Shown here piece by piece: positions 8,743 to 16,228 of a DNA stretch of 60,242 nucleotides. The notes under the pieces are model-generated. The model had not been told where the DNA came from, did no database searches, and was given only the letters and a program-made list of their open reading frames with translations. Numbering within the stretch: the first letter of the stretch is position 1; each line of letters begins with the position of its first letter. The translations under genes and the position numbers were made by a program. The DNA is from Burkholderia sp. SRS-W-2-2016 (lineage in GTDB: Bacteria > Pseudomonadota > Gammaproteobacteria > Burkholderiales > Burkholderiaceae): positions 1-60,242 of the forward strand of contig NZ_MSDV01000031.1 of the NCBI RefSeq assembly GCF_001931485.1. Reading direction: 5' to 3'.

Positions 8743-10107
8743 CTAGCCGGCGGCGGCCACCGGCGCGTGCGCCGCCGGCTCGCGCAGTCCGCTCACGCTG
8801 ACCCGCAAACCGGGCGCGCCGGCGTTATTGCGCAGCGACAGCGCGAGCTGATGGCGCTCGGCGATCCGCGCGACGATCGCCAGACCCAGTCCGCTGCCCT
8901 CGCCCTTCGCGCCGTCGCCGCGATAGAAGCGGTCGAACACCCGTTCGAGTTCCGCTTCCGCGATCCCCGAACCGCTATCGACCACGTCGATTCCAACGCG
9001 CTCGCCGCTGCGCGTGAGCACCACGTCGACGCGCCCGCCCGCTGGCGTATGCCGGATCGCGTTGTTGATCAGGTTTCCTAATAGCACGCTGAGCGCATGC
9101 GGTTCGGCGAGCACCGTGTACGCATCGGACGGCGCGCGCGCCTGTTCGCATTCGAGGCCCAGATCGATTTCGCGCAGCTCCGCCAGCAGCGACAGATCGC
9201 TGACCGCCTGCTCACCGATCCGGCGCAGGCTGACCGGCACCATCGACGTGACCGGCTGCGCGTCTTCGCGCGCGAGCGTCAGCAGTTGCTGCACCAGATG
9301 GATGATGCGATTGACGCGCTGCTCGACCCGTTCGAGCGTCTGGCCTTCGCCCTTCAGCGAACCGTCGCGCGAGGCCGCCTGCAGTTGCAGCTTCAGCGCC
9401 GCGAGCGGCGAGCGCAGTTCGTGCGCGGCATCGGCGATAAAGGTGCGCTGCGCCTGCGACGCGGTATGCAGGCGTTGCAGCAGATCGTTCAGCGCCTCGA
9501 CCAGCGGCCGGATTTCGACCGGCACGCTGCCGTCGAGCCGCAGCGGTTCGAGCGAATCGATCGTGCGCGTGGCGAGCGCGCGCGACAGTCCGCCGATCGG
9601 CGCGAGCCCGCGCGCGACCACCAGCAGCACCAGCACGATCGTCACCGGCAGCAGCACGCCGAGCGGCCACAGCGTATGCAACGCCAGATGCAGCGCGAGG
9701 TCCTCGCGCACCGACACCGGCTGCGCGACCTGCACGTAGCGGTCCGCGTGCGCGACGCCGAAGGTGCGCCAGTGCGAGTCGGCGTTGCGCACCGTGTTGA
9801 AACCCGGCGCGAGCCGGTCGAACACCGGCGCCTGCCCGGAGTGATAGATCGGCTTGCCCGCGCGGTCCCAGATCTGGATCAGGATGCGGTCGTCGGCGAG
9901 ATCGCCGAGATCGGGGCTGGGCGCTTCGCCGTCGCCCGTGCCGCTCAGATTCGCCGGCAGCGACAGCGCGACGGTGCGCAACTCGTAGTCGAACAGTTCG
10001 CTCGCTTCGAGCCGCGCGGTATGAAAAATCGCGTACGCCGCGATCGCCGAGGCCACGGCCGTGCCGAAAATCAGCCAGCCGAGCAGCCAGCGGCGAATCG
10101 ACGTCAT
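8743..10107 (-). CDS. Sensor histidine kinase (QseC/TctE type)
   Basis: A 454-residue inner-membrane sensor kinase. TM1 is near residues 8-28, followed by a 2CSK_N-like periplasmic region, TM2 near 155-178 and a HAMP-like linker. The H-box is FIADAAHELRSPLAALK and the ATPase has VDSGSGIAEAE (G1) and GSGLGLAIV (G2). The start is the ATG at 10107: it overlaps the regulator stop as ATGA and has AGAGG 5 nt upstream, whereas a GTG two codons earlier has no advantage. Translational coupling with the regulator is expected. Signal unknown. Confidence 0.92.
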   Translation of the reverse strand: MTSIRRWLLGWLIFGTAVASAIAAYAIFHTARLEASELFDYELRTVALSLPANLSGTGDGEAPSPDLGDLADDRILIQIWDRAGKPIYHSGQAPVFDRLAPGFNTVRNADSHWRTFGVAHADRYVQVAQPVSVREDLALHLALHTLWPLGVLLPVTIVLVLLVVARGLAPIGGLSRALATRTIDSLEPLRLDGSVPVEIRPLVEALNDLLQRLHTASQAQRTFIADAAHELRSPLAALKLQLQAASRDGSLKGEGQTLERVEQRVNRIIHLVQQLLTLAREDAQPVTSMVPVSLRRIGEQAVSDLSLLAELREIDLGLECEQARAPSDAYTVLAEPHALSVLLGNLINNAIRHTPAGGRVDVVLTRSGERVGIDVVDSGSGIAEAELERVFDRFYRGDGAKGEGSGLGLAIVARIAERHQLALSLRNNAGAPGLRVSVSGLREPAAHAPVAAAG

Positions 10108-10766
10108 CCGCACCTCTTGAGCCGGTAGCCGACGCCGCGCACCGTCACGACCTGCTCCGCGCCGATCTTGCGGCGCAGGCTGTGCACATGCACTTCGATC
10201 GTATTGCTGCCGACTTCCTCGCCCCAGCCATACAGCTTCTCTTCGAGTTCGGTCTTCGTGAACACCCGCGTGGGCTCCTCGATCAGCGCCTGCAGCAGCG
10301 CGAATTCGCGCGGCACCAGTGCAACCGGCGCGCCGTTCTGCGTGACTTCGTGGGCGGCCGGATCGAGCGCCAGTTCGCCGTGCGTGTAGACCGGCTGCTT
10401 CTGGCCGGTGCGCCGGCGCAGCAGCGCGCGAATCCGCGCGGCCAGTTCGTCGAGATCGAACGGCTTGACGAGGTAGTCGTCGGCGCCGGCGTCGAGGCCG
10501 CGAATCCGTTCGTCGATCGCGTCGCGCGCGGTCAGGATGATGACCGGCGCGGCGCCGCCGTTGCGGCGGTATGCGTTCAGCACGTCGATGCCGTCTTTCT
10601 TTGGTAGACCCAAGTCGAGCAGCACGAGGTCGTACACGTCGTTATCCAGCGACAGTTCCGCCGCGCGGCCATCCTCGGCCCAGTCGATCGCATAGCCGGC
10701 GCGGCGCATCGCGCCGAGCACCGATTCGGCGATCATCTCGTCGTCTTCGACCAGTAGCAGGCGCAT
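10104..10766 (-). CDS. OmpR-family response regulator (QseB/PmrA/TctD subgroup)
   Basis: A 220-residue regulator: receiver domain (VEDDEM acidic pocket, phospho-acceptor in VLLDLGLP, Lys in LVKPFD) and a C-terminal winged helix (TKTELEEKLYGWGEEVGSNTIEVHVHSLRRKI), the pattern of the QseB/PmrA group. It is preceded by AAGGAG and its stop overlaps the kinase start. Upstream is a box of direct repeats with a -10 (10796-10842), suggesting autoregulation. Its regulon cannot be read here beyond its own operon. Confidence 0.93.
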   Translation of the reverse strand: MRLLLVEDDEMIAESVLGAMRRAGYAIDWAEDGRAAELSLDNDVYDLVLLDLGLPKKDGIDVLNAYRRNGGAAPVIILTARDAIDERIRGLDAGADDYLVKPFDLDELAARIRALLRRRTGQKQPVYTHGELALDPAAHEVTQNGAPVALVPREFALLQALIEEPTRVFTKTELEEKLYGWGEEVGSNTIEVHVHSLRRKIGAEQVVTVRGVGYRLKRCG

Positions 10767-10795
10767 GGCCTCTCCTTCGTGCAGTATTGCGCCGC

Positions 10796-10842
10796 ATTAT
10801 CCCGGCGCGCGGCTTAACGCCGGCTTACGGCGGCTTACGCCG
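10796..10842 (-). promoter_or_regulatory. PmrA/QseB-type direct-repeat box and -10 upstream of the first response regulator
   Basis: Read on the minus strand: CGTAAG, 5 nt, GTTAAG (ends at 10813), then 11 nt, then GATAAT (10801-10796) as -10. A further CGTAAG half-site lies 4 nt upstream, giving three near-10-bp repeats. The pattern resembles the known PmrA/QseB consensus YTTAAG-N5-YTTAAG. The geometry equals that at 11746-11779. Confidence 0.55.
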
Positions 10843-11206
10843 CGGACCGGCGCCGCTTCGCTGCACGATTGTGCCTGTTTTGTGGCTGTTTTCGGTGACG
10901 GGCCGGCCGCGCCGCGCCGACCCGCGGCCAGAAGCCGCCGACCCCACGCACCACATACAGACAGGTGACGACGCCGACCGCGGGATCGGCGAGCGGCGCG
11001 AACGGTTGCGCGAAACCCGCGGCATTCGCGCCTGGATTGAACGAAGGATTGAGAAAGCAATCGGCGTAGCGGCCGCCATGATGCATCGAGCGATGCCGCG
11101 CGGTGAAAAACGGCATCGCCAGCGCGGCGGCCAGCGTGTAAATCGATGCGCTCGCGCATCCGGCCAGCAGCACCCATTCACCGATCGTCAATGCGTGCGC
11201 CACCAT
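10835..11206 (-). CDS. Uncharacterised small membrane protein
   Basis: I do not recognise this 123-residue product. It has one or two hydrophobic segments (about residues 7-32: TIGEWVLLAGCASASIYTLA) and a His/Arg motif (FFTARHRSMHHGG) followed by a basic tail rich in Arg. It begins 12 bp after the stop of the other small membrane protein and is probably co-transcribed with it. The basic C-terminus runs into the operator region of the neighbouring regulator, which makes the last 20 residues doubtful. The neighbours are two-component systems on both sides. Confidence 0.5.
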   Translation of the reverse strand: MVAHALTIGEWVLLAGCASASIYTLAAALAMPFFTARHRSMHHGGRYADCFLNPSFNPGANAAGFAQPFAPLADPAVGVVTCLYVVRGVGGFWPRVGAARPARHRKQPQNRHNRAAKRRRSAA

Positions 11207-11218
11207 CGCGCCGGTCCG

Positions 11219-11584
11219 TCAACGGCCGGCCAGCACGAACGCCTGCCCGGTCAGACGCAGATGCAGCACCACCAGCCAACGTTGCGGGCAATCGGCCGCG
11301 AGCGCGACCGTGCTCGTGCTCGCGCCCCGCTCTGCCGGCGCGGCCGGCTCCGCATACGCGCGCCGCACCGCGAAGTCGAATGCAAGCTGCGCGAATTCGC
11401 GCGCGGCGAACACGCCGCCGACGATCAACGCAAGCGCGCCCAGCCGGAACGGCATCGAAGCGAAAAAATTCTCGGAGACCGGCAGCAGCGGCAGCGCGAC
11501 GCACAGCAACAGTTCGGCAAGCGCGGCGGTAAGCGAAGCGACCAGCAGATGGGCTCGCAACATGTCGACGGTGACTGGCTTCAT
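11219..11584 (-). CDS. Uncharacterised membrane protein
   Basis: A 121-residue product with two clear hydrophobic segments (about 12-32: LLVASLTAALAELLLCVALPLL, with one residue of overlap at the edge; and 42-60: FRLGALALIVGGVFAAREF) joined by a short loop, then an Ala-rich linker and a C-terminal segment ending in LRLTGQAFVLAGR. The ATG at 11584 has GAGG 7 nt upstream. It is divergent from the second response regulator and followed by the other small membrane protein. No family recognised. Confidence 0.6.
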   Translation of the reverse strand: MKPVTVDMLRAHLLVASLTAALAELLLCVALPLLPVSENFFASMPFRLGALALIVGGVFAAREFAQLAFDFAVRRAYAEPAAPAERGASTSTVALAADCPQRWLVVLHLRLTGQAFVLAGR

Positions 11585-11745
11585 AACGTGCCTCAAGCGT
11601 GGTCTCGTGACGTGACGGATGCGTGACGGCTCCGCCAATCCATCGAAGTCCTTACTATCTGATTGCGATGCGCTGACGCTGCATGGGTGCATGCGCGCGG
11701 CGCGGGCGACACCCGTCGACTGCTTGACGATAGTATCGATTCGAT

Positions 11746-11779
11746 CTGAAGGAAACCTTAAGCAAACGCGCGGTATAAA
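11746..11779 (+). promoter_or_regulatory. PmrA/QseB-type box and -10 upstream of the second two-component operon
   Basis: CTGAAG (11746-11751), 5 nt, CTTAAG (11757-11762), 11 nt, then TATAAA (11774-11779). The first ATG of the regulator is at 11868, so the 5' UTR would be about 80 nt. The proximal half-site takes the place of the -35, as in activator-dependent PmrA promoters. Confidence 0.6.
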
Positions 11780-11867
11780 CGAGCTAACGAACGGCGTGAC
11801 CACACTTGCAGCGCGCATCGCCGCGGCTGCGGTGACGCGATCAAACAATCAACGGAATGTTCATCCC

Positions 11868-12527
11868 ATGCGTGTACTCCTCGTGGAAGACGACGAGCTG
11901 ATCGGCTGCGGTGTCGAGGCGGGCCTGCGTCAGGCCGGCTTCACAGTCGACTGGGCTCGCGACGGTCAGCAGGCCGCCCTCGCGCTCGACACTACGCAAT
12001 ACGCGTTGGTGGTCCTCGATCTCGGCCTGCCGCTGGTGAGCGGGCTCGAGCTGCTCAAACGCTGGCGCGATGCCGGCCGCCACGTGCCGGTGCTGGTGCT
12101 GACCGCGAAAGGCACGGTGGTCGAGCGGGTCGGCGGTCTCGCCGCGGGCGCCGACGATTACCTGGGCAAACCATTCGATCTGACCGAACTGATCGCGCGT
12201 TGCCACGCGCTGCTGCGCCGCGCACAAGGTCGCAGTATCGATCTGATCCGTTACCAGAATCTGACAGTGAACCCCGCCGCGCAGACGGTGGAACTCGACG
12301 CGATTCGCGTCGCGCTGACCTCGCGCGAATGGGCGATCCTGTTGCAGCTGCTGACCCACCTCGGCATTCCGCAATCGCGTTCGCGACTCGAGGAAACGCT
12401 GTACGGCTGGCAGGAAGAAATCGAAAGCAATGCGATCGAGGTCCACGTATCGAATCTGCGCAAGAAGCTCGGCGCCGGGCTGATCAGGACCGTGCGCAAT
12501 ATCGGCTACGTGATGGAGAAAGAGTGA
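11868..12527 (+). CDS. OmpR-family response regulator (QseB/PmrA type)
   Basis: A 219-residue regulator very close in layout to QseB/PmrA: N-terminus MRVLLVEDDELIGCGV, phospho-Asp in VVLDLGLP, Lys in LGKPFD, and a winged helix with RLEETLYGWQEEIESNAIEVH and ending RTVRNIGYVMEKE. The ATG at 11868 is chosen because the receiver fold begins there; a longer in-frame extension upstream has no homology. It shares one base with the kinase start. The upstream box and -10 suggest autoregulation. In this family a link to polymyxin resistance and envelope modification is known, and hopanoid genes follow the operon, but a functional link is inference. Confidence 0.93.
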   Translation: MRVLLVEDDELIGCGVEAGLRQAGFTVDWARDGQQAALALDTTQYALVVLDLGLPLVSGLELLKRWRDAGRHVPVLVLTAKGTVVERVGGLAAGADDYLGKPFDLTELIARCHALLRRAQGRSIDLIRYQNLTVNPAAQTVELDAIRVALTSREWAILLQLLTHLGIPQSRSRLEETLYGWQEEIESNAIEVHVSNLRKKLGAGLIRTVRNIGYVMEKE

Positions 12528-13927
12528 TGGGTCCGTCGATTCGCCGGCGCCTGTCGCTGCTCGTGCTGGCGAGCATCGTCGCGGTGTGGGGCGTCGCGCT
12601 CGTCAGCAGCTACCGGCAGGCGAGCCACGAAGTCGATGCGTGGGAACAGGCGCGGCTCGCCGAACTCGCGCAGATGCTCGCGCTGCTCGACAAGAGCAAC
12701 CTGACCACGCTCGCGAATGCGCGTATCGACGTGCGCGAAGAAGAAAAAGGCGGCGACCCGGGCGCAAACGATCTCGACGACGATGACACGCTGCCGCGCG
12801 ACGCCCTTTTCCAGGCGCGCGCAGCCAACGGCGAGATTCTGGCCGGCAGCCCGGAACTACGCGCGCTGAACGCATGGGATCTGCCGCTGCCGGCCGCGAG
12901 CGGCGCGCGGGACCTCACGCTCGGCGGCCAGATGTATCACTCGTTCACGCTGCGCGACAGCGCGTCCGGCCATAGCGTGAGAGTGTTCGAGCCGGCCAAT
13001 ACGCGCAGCGATCTGGTCAGCGGCGTCGCCAGCCGGCTGGCCCGGCCGACGCTGCTCGCGCTGCCGGTGCTCGCGCTGCTGGTGTGGCTCGGCATCGGCT
13101 GGTCGCTCGCGCCGTTGCAGGTGCTGTCGGCGGCGATCCGTGCGCGCGACGCGAACCGGCTGGAACCGGTCGGGATCGCGCGCGCGCCGCTCGAAGTGCG
13201 CCCGCTCGTCGATGCGCTGAACCAGTTGCTCGCGCGCCTCGCTCATTCGCTCGAACGCGAGCGCGCGTTTACCGCGGACGCCGCCCACGAACTGAAAACC
13301 CCGCTCGCGGCGATCAAGGTGCAGGCCCAGGTCGCGCTGGCCGAACCGGACGTCGCGTTGCAGCGGCTCGCAATGGAACGCGTGGTGCAAGGCGTCGATC
13401 GCAGTGCGCGGCTCGCCGAACAATTGCTGCTGCTCGCGCGGCTCGATGCGCAGGAGAAGCTGCCGACCGCGGCGCTAAAGCCGGCCGCGATCGCGCAGGA
13501 CACGCTGCTGGCGAACCAGCGCAATGCACAGCGCAAAAACATCAACGTGATGCTGAGCGGCGACCCGCTCGCCGAGATCGATGCGGAGCCGGTGCTGATC
13601 GGCATCCTGCTCGACAATCTGCTCGATAACGCGATCAAGTACGGGCGCGCGGACGGCACCGTCGAGGTTGCGGTGCGGCAGGCCGAAGGACGCGTCGTGG
13701 TGAGCGTGCGCGACGACGGTCCCGGCGTCGCGCCGGACGATCTGCAGCGGCTCACTGATCGATTTTTTCGCGCGACCGGCACTCAGGCGACCGGCAGCGG
13801 ACTGGGGCTGTCGATCGTCGAACGGATCGCCGGGCATTTCGGCGCGAGCGTGCAGCTCGGCGCGGGGATCGGCGAACGTGGGCTCGCGGTCAGCGTGTCG
13901 TTTCCTGCTTATCGGCACACGCATTAA
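12527..13927 (+). CDS. Sensor histidine kinase (QseC/PmrB type)
   Basis: A 466-residue kinase: TM1 near residues 8-28, an acidic periplasmic loop (GGDPGANDLDDDDTLPRD) that could bind cations, TM2 around 168-188, HAMP-like region, H-box AFTADAAHELKTPLAAIK, N-box DNLLDNAIKYG and G-boxes DDGPGVAPDD and GSGLGLSIV. The stop of the regulator and the ATG overlap by one base. The acidic loop is what one expects of a metal- or cationic-peptide-sensing PmrB-like protein, but the residues are not diagnostic. Confidence 0.92.
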   Translation: MGPSIRRRLSLLVLASIVAVWGVALVSSYRQASHEVDAWEQARLAELAQMLALLDKSNLTTLANARIDVREEEKGGDPGANDLDDDDTLPRDALFQARAANGEILAGSPELRALNAWDLPLPAASGARDLTLGGQMYHSFTLRDSASGHSVRVFEPANTRSDLVSGVASRLARPTLLALPVLALLVWLGIGWSLAPLQVLSAAIRARDANRLEPVGIARAPLEVRPLVDALNQLLARLAHSLERERAFTADAAHELKTPLAAIKVQAQVALAEPDVALQRLAMERVVQGVDRSARLAEQLLLLARLDAQEKLPTAALKPAAIAQDTLLANQRNAQRKNINVMLSGDPLAEIDAEPVLIGILLDNLLDNAIKYGRADGTVEVAVRQAEGRVVVSVRDDGPGVAPDDLQRLTDRFFRATGTQATGSGLGLSIVERIAGHFGASVQLGAGIGERGLAVSVSFPAYRHTH

Positions 13928-13957
13928 CGGTGGGATGAAACAAATACTCTTGCCTGC

Positions 13958-14011
13958 GCCATTACCGCCATTACCGCCATTACCGCCATTACCGCCATTA
14001 CCGCCATTACC
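13958..14011. repeat. 9-bp tandem repeat, six copies (GCCATTACC)
   Basis: Six perfect copies of GCCATTACC fill most of the 88 bp between the convergent stops of the sensor kinase (13927) and hpnL (14016). The array is in no gene. Read through on the minus strand it would encode repeated Val-Met-Ala, but only in a frame that is not hpnL. Confidence 0.95.
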
Positions 14012-14015
14012 GCCG

Positions 14016-15065
14016 TCAGCGCCGCTCGCGTTGCCGCTCGGCGTGACCGCGAGCGGAGCGCTGCGGGGCCAGTTCCGCGCGCACCGCCCGCGTTGCGGCC
14101 CCGCCGCCGGACGACTCCGAGAACTGCCACGCGATCAGCCCCGGCACGAACATCAGCAGATCGCGAATCCGTCGCGCGGCCGCGAGCGCGAGCGAGGTGG
14201 CGGGATCGATCCCGAGCGCGCCACCGATCAGAATGAACGCGCCCTCCTGCACACCGAGCCCGCCCGGCACGAAGAACGCCGCGCTGCTGATCGCCTGGAT
14301 CAGCGACTCGATCACGACCGCCTCGACGAAGGTCACGCGCGCGCCGAGGAAATACAGCGCGAGCCAGATTTCGAGCGAGGTCAGCAGACATTGCAGCGGC
14401 TGCCAGAAGAACAGATAGCGCAGCACAACCGCGCGCCGCCGCCAGATCACCTTGATCGCCTGATCGATCTGTACCGACTGGCCGACCAGCGCCGCGAGCT
14501 TACCGCTCGTCATCCGGTTCAGCACGCGCGTGATGCGCTCGAACGGATTCGCATGCTGGACGAGCCCGAACAGCAGCAGCACCGGCGTCAGCGCGACCAC
14601 GCCCCACGCGAGCTGGCCGGCGAGCCGCAGCGCGCCCGATTGCGCATGCGCGAACAGAAAGCCGATGCCGATCAGCGTGAACATCAGCTGACTGATCACA
14701 GTGAGCTGCATATCGACGATCAGACTGCCGACCGCCGTCGACGGCTTCACGCCCCAGCGCCGCAGCATCCGGTACGACACGAGTTCGCCGCCGATCCGCG
14801 CGACCGGCAGCATGCTGTTGACCGATTCGCGCACCCACACCAGATGCAGCATCTTGCCCAGACCCGGCCGGTTCGCGCCGCGAATCAGCGAGCGCCAGTC
14901 GCACGCGTTGGCGATCATCGGCAGCACGTGCGCGAGCGCGGCGATCACGAGCCCGGCGCCGGCCGCGCGCAACGCATTGAACACCGCGCCCGGATCCTCG
15001 CGCCATACGAGCCACAGCGATAGCAGCAAACCCACCAGCGCGGCGGCGCGACCGAAATGCTTCAT
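14016..15065 (-). CDS. hpnL: Hopanoid-associated membrane protein HpnL (lysylphosphatidylglycerol synthase TM family)
   Basis: A 349-residue polytopic membrane protein of the flippase-like LPG-synthase TM family, with 7-8 hydrophobic segments and family motifs VARIGGELVSYRML and FFVPGGLGVQEGAFI. Position directly after hpnJ and hpnI (2 bp after the hpnI stop) makes it HpnL, thought to help move or place hopanoids in membranes; that role is not proven. The last 25 residues are Arg-rich and hydrophilic. Transcription probably comes from the hpnJ promoter. Confidence 0.85.
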   Translation of the reverse strand: MKHFGRAAALVGLLLSLWLVWREDPGAVFNALRAAGAGLVIAALAHVLPMIANACDWRSLIRGANRPGLGKMLHLVWVRESVNSMLPVARIGGELVSYRMLRRWGVKPSTAVGSLIVDMQLTVISQLMFTLIGIGFLFAHAQSGALRLAGQLAWGVVALTPVLLLFGLVQHANPFERITRVLNRMTSGKLAALVGQSVQIDQAIKVIWRRRAVVLRYLFFWQPLQCLLTSLEIWLALYFLGARVTFVEAVVIESLIQAISSAAFFVPGGLGVQEGAFILIGGALGIDPATSLALAAARRIRDLLMFVPGLIAWQFSESSGGGAATRAVRAELAPQRSARGHAERQRERR

Positions 15066-15067
15066 CG

Positions 15068-16228
15068 TTAGTCGTCCCGTGCCGCCGACAGCATCCCGTC
15101 GCCGTCGACCTTGAAGCTGAAGCCGCGCCAGATCACCCGCGACGAGCGGAAACTGGCGACGAAAATCGCAAACGCGACGAGGTCCCAGACCGGCAGCAGC
15201 CACAGGTCGCGGCACGGCTGGCGCAGCGCTCGATCGGTGCGCCATTTCAGCGCGAGCCGCGCGACGAGCGCAACCAGCGGCAGCGGCCATGTCCACATCG
15301 CGCCGCCCGACAGCGCGAGCGCAAGCAGCGCGAACGGCAGCGGATGCACGAGCGCGGTGCCGAAGTGGCCGAGCGGATTGATCCGGCGAATCGTGCGGCT
15401 CCAGCGCAACTCGTGCGCGACCAGCTGCGTCGCGCGCGTTTCGACACACGCATGGGCAATCGCGAACGGCGGAATCTCGACCTCCTCGCCGAGCGCGCGC
15501 ACCGCTTTGCCGATCGCGTAGTCCTCGGCGAGATGGTGCGCGAACGGCCTGAAGCCGCCGATCCGTTCATAGGTGTCGCGCCGCATCACGATGGTCTGGC
15601 CGAAGCACGGCCGCGCGAGGCCGAACGCGAGTCCGATCACGACGCCCGGCAGGAACTGGTAGTTAGTGGCGATTGCCGAGAGTCGCGGCCAGAAACCCGG
15701 ATCGGGCTGGCCGCGATACGCGCAGGTGACGAGCCCGACGCCGGGCTTCTGCAACGCGCCGACCACGCAACGCAGATAGTCGGGCGCGACGCTCACGTCG
15801 CTATCGGCGAACACCAGCACGTCGTGGCGCGCCTGCGGCAGCATGTTGAGGATATTGCTGATCTTGCGGTTGGGGCCGTACAGACGCGCATCGGCGACCA
15901 CCGTGATATCGGCGCGCGGATACAACGCGCGTAATTGCTCGACCGCCTGCAACGCGGGATCGGCCGAATCGTGCACGCCGAACAGGTACTGCACCGGCCC
16001 GGGATAGTCCTGCGCGCAAAAGCTCGACAGATTGTCGAGCAGCGTCCACTCGGTGCCGTGCAGCGGTTTGACGATGGTGACGGGCGGATAGCTCGCGGGC
16101 TCGTCCACGCGTTTCGCGAAGAAACGTCCTATTAACGTGCTCGCGAGCACGCTGTAGCCGATGCCGATCACAGCCGCCGCCGCGCACGCGCAAGCGAGCG
16201 TGACGGCGGCCAGATGTGCGGCGTTCAC
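15068..16228 (-). CDS. hpnI: HpnI, bacteriohopanetetrol glycosyltransferase
   Basis: A 386-residue membrane glycosyltransferase of the ceramide-glucosyltransferase-like GT2 family. An N-terminal TM is followed by VTIVKPLHG, the acidic motif FADSDVSVAP, and the RW motif (HELRWSRTIR) before C-terminal TM segments. HpnI transfers N-acetylglucosamine to bacteriohopanetetrol. The GTG start at 16228 overlaps the hpnJ stop as GTGA, so the two are translationally coupled. The deacetylase HpnK, which acts next in the known route, is not encoded in this window. Confidence 0.88.
   Translation of the reverse strand: MNAAHLAAVTLACACAAAAVIGIGYSVLASTLIGRFFAKRVDEPASYPPVTIVKPLHGTEWTLLDNLSSFCAQDYPGPVQYLFGVHDSADPALQAVEQLRALYPRADITVVADARLYGPNRKISNILNMLPQARHDVLVFADSDVSVAPDYLRCVVGALQKPGVGLVTCAYRGQPDPGFWPRLSAIATNYQFLPGVVIGLAFGLARPCFGQTIVMRRDTYERIGGFRPFAHHLAEDYAIGKAVRALGEEVEIPPFAIAHACVETRATQLVAHELRWSRTIRRINPLGHFGTALVHPLPFALLALALSGGAMWTWPLPLVALVARLALKWRTDRALRQPCRDLWLLPVWDLVAFAIFVASFRSSRVIWRGFSFKVDGDGMLSAARDD

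Noticed and set aside
13924..14391. A minus-strand frame ending in a Val-Met-Ala repeat across the 9-bp array
   Set aside because: It lies out of frame inside hpnL for most of its length and has an Arg-rich, unlikely composition. The repeat is non-coding.
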